Below, one piece after another: positions 14,946 to 19,089 of a stretch of DNA of 19,089 nucleotides. The position numbers and the translations under genes were made by a program. The notes beneath the pieces were generated by a model, which made no database searches, was not told the origin of the DNA, and saw only the letters and a list, made by a program, of their open reading frames with translations. Each line of letters starts with the position of its first letter. The first letter of the stretch is position 1. This DNA comes from Clostridiales bacterium (lineage in GTDB: Bacteria > Bacillota > Clostridia > Lachnospirales > Lachnospiraceae): positions 7,676 through 26,764 of the forward strand of contig JAHZAR010000031.1 in NCBI GenBank assembly GCA_019423835.1, in the 5' to 3' direction.

Positions 14946-16262
14946 ATGAGAAAAAGAAAAAATATAGCAGTAAGCATACTGACCGCCTTTGCGGTGCTGG
15001 CGGGGATGACGGGATGCGGGGGAAAAGGAGACACAGAAGGAAAGACAGAGATTGAAATCCTGCAGTATAAACCGGAGGCCGCCAGATATTTTGACGAGCT
15101 GGAGGAGGAGTTTAATGCGTCTCATGATGATATTCACCTGACGATCGAGTCCCCCAATGACGCGGCAACTATTTTAAAAACCAGGTTTATCCGGGAAGAT
15201 TACCCGGATATTATCGGGATTGGGGGAGACATCAATTTCTCCTACTATGTAGACGCGGGGATTCTGGCCGATCTGTCCTCCTATGAAAATCTGAAGGAAA
15301 TCAAGCCGGCTTATCTGGATATTCTGGAGAATCTGGAGCTGGTTCCCACAGAGGGAACCTACGGCCTTCCCTATGCGGCCAATGCGGCCGGCATTCTCTA
15401 TAACAGAGAGATGTTTGAAGAACATGGATGGGAGATACCGGAAACCTGGGAGGAGCTGATGAGCCTGTGCAGTCAGATTGAGGAGACGGGCATCCAGCCT
15501 TTCTACTTTGGATTCAAGGATGTGTGGACCTGTCTGGCTCCGTGGAACGCTCTGGCAGTCAACCTGGCTCCAGCCGATCTGTGCAGGCAGGTCAACAGAG
15601 GGGAGACTACCTTTGCCGAGCACTACAGGGAGACCTGTGAAAAGTATCTGGAGCTCCTGCCGTACGGGCCGTCGGATCCCTTCGCCTATGGATATAACGA
15701 CGCCTGTATGGCCTTTGCCAATGGAAAGGCCGCCATGTATCCGATTGGAAGCTATGCGGTTCCCCAGATTCTTTCCACGAATCCGGAGATGGACATTGAT
15801 TCCTTTGTTATGCCGGCTAACAGCGATGCGTCTGAGAACACTCTGAATTCCGGAGTGGATCTGCTGTTCAGCGTGACGGAAGCCTGCGAGAACAAGGAGG
15901 CCGCCTACGAGGTGCTGGATTTCCTGATGGAAAAGGAGAATGTGCAGAAATATATAGACGCTCAGAACGCTATCCCCTGCAGAGAGGGAGAGTTTGAGCT
16001 GGCCCCTATGCTTGACGGAATGAAGCCTTATATAGAAGCCGGCAATATGAAGGATTTTCAGGATCACTACTATCCGTCGGAAATGGCCGTGGACGCCCAG
16101 ATCCAGACGTTCCTGATCAATAAGGATGTGGACGCCTTCCTTCAGAAGTTTGATTCAGACTGGGTACGGTATAACCGGGATACGATCCGAAAGGTTCAGG
16201 AATATGAGAAAGAGCACGGAGACGGGCAGCAGGCCGCGTCTGAAAGGAGAGAGTCGAAATGA
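14946..16262 (+). CDS. Sugar ABC transporter substrate-binding lipoprotein (MsmE/RafE-like)
   Basis: This 438-residue extracytoplasmic binding protein belongs to the family 1 solute-binding proteins. The N-terminus has a positively charged start (MRKRKN), a hydrophobic stretch, and a lipobox ending MTGC with Cys24 as the predicted lipidation site, so it should be anchored to the outer face of the membrane. Family features include FNASHDDIHLTIE, YPDIIGIGGD, GTYGLPYAANAAGILYNREM, FEEHGWEIPETWEELMSLC and FANGKAAMYPIGSYA. GGAGAGG (14931-14937) precedes ATG 14946. The stop overlaps the first permease start by ATGA. Its ligand is unproven; the downstream GH36 gene suggests raffinose, melibiose or stachyose. 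Confidence 0.93.
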   Translation: MRKRKNIAVSILTAFAVLAGMTGCGGKGDTEGKTEIEILQYKPEAARYFDELEEEFNASHDDIHLTIESPNDAATILKTRFIREDYPDIIGIGGDINFSYYVDAGILADLSSYENLKEIKPAYLDILENLELVPTEGTYGLPYAANAAGILYNREMFEEHGWEIPETWEELMSLCSQIEETGIQPFYFGFKDVWTCLAPWNALAVNLAPADLCRQVNRGETTFAEHYRETCEKYLELLPYGPSDPFAYGYNDACMAFANGKAAMYPIGSYAVPQILSTNPEMDIDSFVMPANSDASENTLNSGVDLLFSVTEACENKEAAYEVLDFLMEKENVQKYIDAQNAIPCREGEFELAPMLDGMKPYIEAGNMKDFQDHYYPSEMAVDAQIQTFLINKDVDAFLQKFDSDWVRYNRDTIRKVQEYEKEHGDGQQAASERRESK

Positions 16263-17131
16263 AAAATATGAAGGAGAGCAGGCGGACCTATCTGCTTATT
16301 ACACTTCCCATACTGGCGCTTTTTATCTGCTTTAACACAGTGCCTCTGATCCGGGGATTTCTGTACAGCTTTACAAATTTCAGGGGCTTTGGAGATTACG
16401 ACTGGGTGGGGCTGCGCAATTATATTGATCTGTTTCAGGATGCCAGGGTAGGGCAGTCCTACTGGTTTACCTTTAAGCTCGCCATTGCGGCCACAATCAT
16501 CACCAATATTTTAAGCCTTCTGCTGGCTCTGGGACTGAACAGCAGAATCAGGGGAAAGAGCTTTTTCAGAGCCGCCTATTTTCTGCCGAATGTGCTGGGA
16601 GCTCTGGTAGTCGGCTATATCTTTAACTATCTGTTTACCTACATTCTTCCGGCGATCGGCTCCGCGCTGGGGATCGATGCGATTTCCTCAAGCCTTTTGT
16701 CCAATAAGGATACGGCCTGGATTGCCATCGTGGTGGTGTGTGCCTGGCAGGCGATTGCCATGAATACGATCATCTACATTTCAGGGCTTCAGACTGTGCC
16801 GGAGGATGTCTATGAGGCGGGGGCCCTGGACGGAGCCACAGGCCTGAAAAAGTTTATCCACCTGACATTTCCTCTGATCCTCCCGTTTTTTACCATCAAC
16901 ATGGTGCTCTGCGTTAAAAACTTCCTGATGGTATTTGATCAGATTATGGCCATGACCAAGGGAGGCCCGGCCCAGAGTACGGAATCTATTTCCTACCTGA
17001 TTTACAACAATGGAATGTCCGGAGGGCAGTTCGGCTTTCAGAGTGCCAACGCGGTCATCTTCTTTATTGTGATTGTTGCCATCTCTGTCACTCAGATGGT
17101 TATTTCTTCAAGGAAGGAGGAGCAGCTGTAA
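16259..17131 (+). CDS. Sugar ABC transporter permease 1 (MsmF/UgpA-like)
   Basis: This 290-residue inner membrane permease has about six hydrophobic segments, starting with LLITLPILALFICFNTVPLI. The EAA loop that docks on the ATPase is visible as EAGALDGATGLKKFIHLTFP near residues 188-207. It pairs with the second permease to form the channel. The start overlaps the stop of the binding-protein gene by four bases (ATGA 16259-16262), with AAGGAG (16244-16249) nine bases upstream. The stop TAA shares one base with the start of the next gene. Translation of the three transporter genes is therefore tightly coupled. Confidence 0.93.
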   Translation: MKNMKESRRTYLLITLPILALFICFNTVPLIRGFLYSFTNFRGFGDYDWVGLRNYIDLFQDARVGQSYWFTFKLAIAATIITNILSLLLALGLNSRIRGKSFFRAAYFLPNVLGALVVGYIFNYLFTYILPAIGSALGIDAISSSLLSNKDTAWIAIVVVCAWQAIAMNTIIYISGLQTVPEDVYEAGALDGATGLKKFIHLTFPLILPFFTINMVLCVKNFLMVFDQIMAMTKGGPAQSTESISYLIYNNGMSGGQFGFQSANAVIFFIVIVAISVTQMVISSRKEEQL

Positions 17132-17967
17132 TGAAATCCAAAGAGAAAACAAACCGAATCGTTATGCTTCTTCTGGCAGCAGGCCTGATTACCATCGCTT
17201 TTCCGCTCTATATGACGGTGATCATCGCATTCAAGCAGCCGACGGAGATGACCACAGAACTGTCAAGCATCCTGTCTCTGCCAAAGACCTGGAGCCTGGA
17301 CAATTTCCGGGAGGCAATGGCGGTGACAGACTTCTGGAATTCTCTGAAAAACAGTATTCTGATTACAGTAGCGACGGTTTTCCTGTCCATTGTGCTTCAC
17401 TCGCTGATGGGATACGCCGTGGGGCGGAACAAGGCCCGCAGCCGTTTCTACCGCTTTGTGTATATGTTTATTGTCAGCGGAATGTTCGTGCCGTTTGCAA
17501 TCCTGATGATGCCTCTGGCAAAACAGACGGCTCAGATGGGACTGGGAAACTGGGTGGGCGTGGTCTTACTCTATGTTGTGTTCTACATGCCGATGAACGT
17601 GCTGCTGTATTCCGGCTATCTGACGAATATTCCAACTGCCCTGGAGGAGGCTGCCCGGGTGGACGGGGCGGGAACCTGGAAGACCTTCTGGAAGGTTATC
17701 TTCCCGGTTATGAAGCCAATGCACGCTACAGTGGCGATCATCACGTCCCTGGCTGTGTGGAACGATGTAATGACGCCCCTTGTCATCATGGCCGGGCAGG
17801 GAGAGAATACCCTCCCGCTGGCACAGCTGAATTTCCAGACACAGTTCGGAACAAATTATAACCTGGCGTTTGCCTCCTATCTGCTGGCTCTGGTTCCCAT
17901 TGTCCTGTTCTATATTATCTGTCAGAAGCAGATTTTAAACGGAGCAGTCAACGGAGCTGTAAAATAA
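17131..17967 (+). CDS. Sugar ABC transporter permease 2 (MsmG/UgpE-like)
   Basis: This 278-residue permease has about six membrane segments. The EAA loop reads EEAARVDGAGTWKTFWKVIF near residues 171-190. The opening (NRIVMLLLAAGLITIAFPLY, then MTVIIAFKQPTEM) is typical of the MalG-type partner. AAGGAGG (17114-17120) lies inside the end of the first permease gene. No ATP-binding subunit follows: the next gene is the alpha-galactosidase. In Gram-positive sugar transporters of this class one MsmX/MsmK-like ATPase commonly serves several permeases, and I infer that here. Confidence 0.93.
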   Translation: MKSKEKTNRIVMLLLAAGLITIAFPLYMTVIIAFKQPTEMTTELSSILSLPKTWSLDNFREAMAVTDFWNSLKNSILITVATVFLSIVLHSLMGYAVGRNKARSRFYRFVYMFIVSGMFVPFAILMMPLAKQTAQMGLGNWVGVVLLYVVFYMPMNVLLYSGYLTNIPTALEEAARVDGAGTWKTFWKVIFPVMKPMHATVAIITSLAVWNDVMTPLVIMAGQGENTLPLAQLNFQTQFGTNYNLAFASYLLALVPIVLFYIICQKQILNGAVNGAVK

Positions 17968-18101
17968 ATGGAATTTTTCTGTTCTGTCCCTGGCCTGGAG
18001 GAGAGAAGAGCCGGGGCGGCGCAGGCCTAAGACAAGAAATAAAAAAATGAGGGAAGGGCTGTGAACGCCGAATCTATCCCACAGGAAAGGAGAGGGGTAC
18101 C

Positions 18102-18161
18102 ATGCCGGACGCCGTGCAGGCGCCGGCAGGCCCCGGAATTACACATGGCAGTATTATTTGA
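18102..18161 (+). CDS. Possible 19-residue leader peptide before the alpha-galactosidase
   Basis: ATG 18102 has a strong ribosome binding site (GGAAAGGAGAGG, 18084-18095) and opens a frame reading MPDAVQAPAGPGITHGSII, stopping at TGA 18159-18161. It overlaps the alpha-galactosidase start (18145) in another frame. I know no homologue. It could be a translational coupling leader, a relic of a frameshifted start, or chance. Confidence 0.3.
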   Translation: MPDAVQAPAGPGITHGSII

Positions 18162-19089
18162 CAGTGAAAACAAAGTATTTACCATCCATACAGAGAATAC
18201 AACTTACCAGATGAAGGTGGATTCCCTGGGATCTCTTCTTCACCTGTATTACGGAAGAAAAACCAAAGGATGTATGGACTACCTGCTGACCTATGCAGAC
18301 AGAGGCTTTTCCGGGAATCCCTATGACGCGGGAACGGACAGGACATACTCGATGGACGCGCTCCCCCAGGAGCTGCCGAGCCTTGGCACAGGAGACTACA
18401 GGAATCCCGCCCTGATAATCCGGAACGGGGACGGCTCTGTGAACTGCGATCTTCGGTTTAAGGGATACGGCATAGAGGAGGGGAAATACGGTCTGGAGGG
18501 ACTTCCCGCCGTCTATGCAGAGAGCGGGGACAAAGCCCAGACGCTGCGGGTTTATATGGAAGACCAGGTGACCGGGGTGGACGCCGAACTGCTCTACGGG
18601 GTGCTTCCGGAGTATGATATTATCACCAGAAGCCTTGTGATTGCGAACCGGGGAGAGAAGCGGATCTATGTGGAGAAAGCGGCCCCGGCCTGTCTGGATT
18701 TCCTCTCGGGAAACTATGACATTATCAGCTTCTACGGGCGCCATGCCATGGAACGAAATTTCCAGAGAATCCCTGCAGCCCATGGAAGCTACACGATAGG
18801 AAGCCGAAGGGGAACTTCCAGCCATCAGTACAGCCCGTTTTTTATTCTGGCGGACCGAAAAGCGGATGAGGACAGCGGGAGCTGCTATGGCCTTTCCTTC
18901 GTGTACAGCGGAGGTTTTAAGGGGGAGGTGGAGACCGATCAGTACAACCAGACAAGGGCCGTTCTCGGCCTTCAGGAGGAGCAGCTCTCCTATCCTTTAG
19001 AAAAGGGGGAGCGGTTTGTTGTGCCGGAGGTCGTGATGAGTTTCAGCGCAGAGGGGTTCTCCACCCTGTCCCATAATTTTCACCGGTGC
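18145..19089 (+). CDS. aga: Alpha-galactosidase, glycoside hydrolase family 36 (partial, 5' part)
   Basis: The first 315 residues of a GH36 alpha-galactosidase are present; the gene runs off the end of the window. The enzyme removes terminal alpha-galactose from melibiose, raffinose or stachyose. It has no signal peptide, so it should act in the cytoplasm after uptake. The visible part is the N-terminal beta-sandwich domain, with GSLLHLYYGRK, RGTSSHQYSPFF, YGLSFVYSGGFKGEVETDQY and TLSHNFHR. The catalytic Asp residues lie beyond the window. ATG 18145 fits family N-termini but has no ribosome binding site. The frame stays open upstream to 18043, with a GTG at 18061 after GGGAAGGG. The 177-base gap after the permease gene has no clear promoter or terminator. 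Confidence 0.93.
   Translation, partial: MAVLFDSENKVFTIHTENTTYQMKVDSLGSLLHLYYGRKTKGCMDYLLTYADRGFSGNPYDAGTDRTYSMDALPQELPSLGTGDYRNPALIIRNGDGSVNCDLRFKGYGIEEGKYGLEGLPAVYAESGDKAQTLRVYMEDQVTGVDAELLYGVLPEYDIITRSLVIANRGEKRIYVEKAAPACLDFLSGNYDIISFYGRHAMERNFQRIPAAHGSYTIGSRRGTSSHQYSPFFILADRKADEDSGSCYGLSFVYSGGFKGEVETDQYNQTRAVLGLQEEQLSYPLEKGERFVVPEVVMSFSAEGFSTLSHNFHRC

Noticed and set aside
17992..18027. GGCCTG/CAGGCC inverted repeat after the second permease
   Set aside because: Six pairs with a 24-base loop and no T-run. It may be chance in a GC-rich stretch.
1..19089. Mobile elements, CRISPR arrays, tRNA or rRNA genes
   Set aside because: No transposase, integrase, spaced direct-repeat array or tRNA-like cloverleaf was seen, and gaps between genes are all under 300 bases.

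Overview
The window is ordinary low-GC Gram-positive (Firmicutes) chromosome with a fairly balanced base composition. Gene order and protein types (uvrC, hprK, murB, rapZ, whiA, an HPr-like gene, dnaE, pfkA, then dusB, greA and a lysS with a fused tRNA-binding tail) point to the Lachnospiraceae / Clostridium cluster XIVa. This is an inference from gene content; no rRNA or tRNA gene is present to confirm it. Almost all coding is on the + strand, and only one clear gene (the AraC-type regulator) is on the - strand.

Region 1 (1-4657) is a housekeeping block: the 3' end of uvrC, then hprK, murB, rapZ, whiA and a small HPr-like gene, closed by an intrinsic terminator. The last three genes run almost without gaps. 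The block resembles the Bacillus subtilis yvcJ-yvcK-yvcL-crh locus, but no yvcK lies between rapZ and whiA. The HPr-like protein lacks the phosphocarrier histidine (Glu at position 15) and keeps Ser46, the residue HprK phosphorylates. It is therefore best read as a Crh-type regulator, encoded about 3 kb from its presumed kinase.

Region 2 (4840-9449) holds dnaE (replicative polymerase alpha subunit with intact PHP metal ligands) and pfkA (ATP-type 6-phosphofructokinase). pfkA has its own likely promoter overlapping the dnaE stop and a strong terminator. Region 3 (9552-13816) holds a small uncharacterised gene translationally coupled to dusB, then greA and lysS behind a perfect consensus sigma-A promoter, ending in a long hairpin terminator.

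Region 4 (13828-19089) is an accessory sugar-utilisation locus: a divergent AraC-family regulator, a lipoprotein substrate-binding protein, two ABC permeases and the 5' part of a family GH36 alpha-galactosidase. No ATPase is encoded, so a shared MsmX/MsmK-type ATPase elsewhere is likely. The presumed substrate is an alpha-galactoside of the raffinose/melibiose type. The two divergent promoters each carry the same 12-bp sequence next to the -10 box, as a perfect inverted repeat, which is a good candidate operator for the regulator.

I found no evidence of a wholly new system, phage, IS element or CRISPR array. The observations most worth checking are the His-less HPr (Crh-like) protein, the paired 12-bp operators, the short well-initiated leader reading frame overlapping the alpha-galactosidase start, and the LysRS C-terminal fusion.
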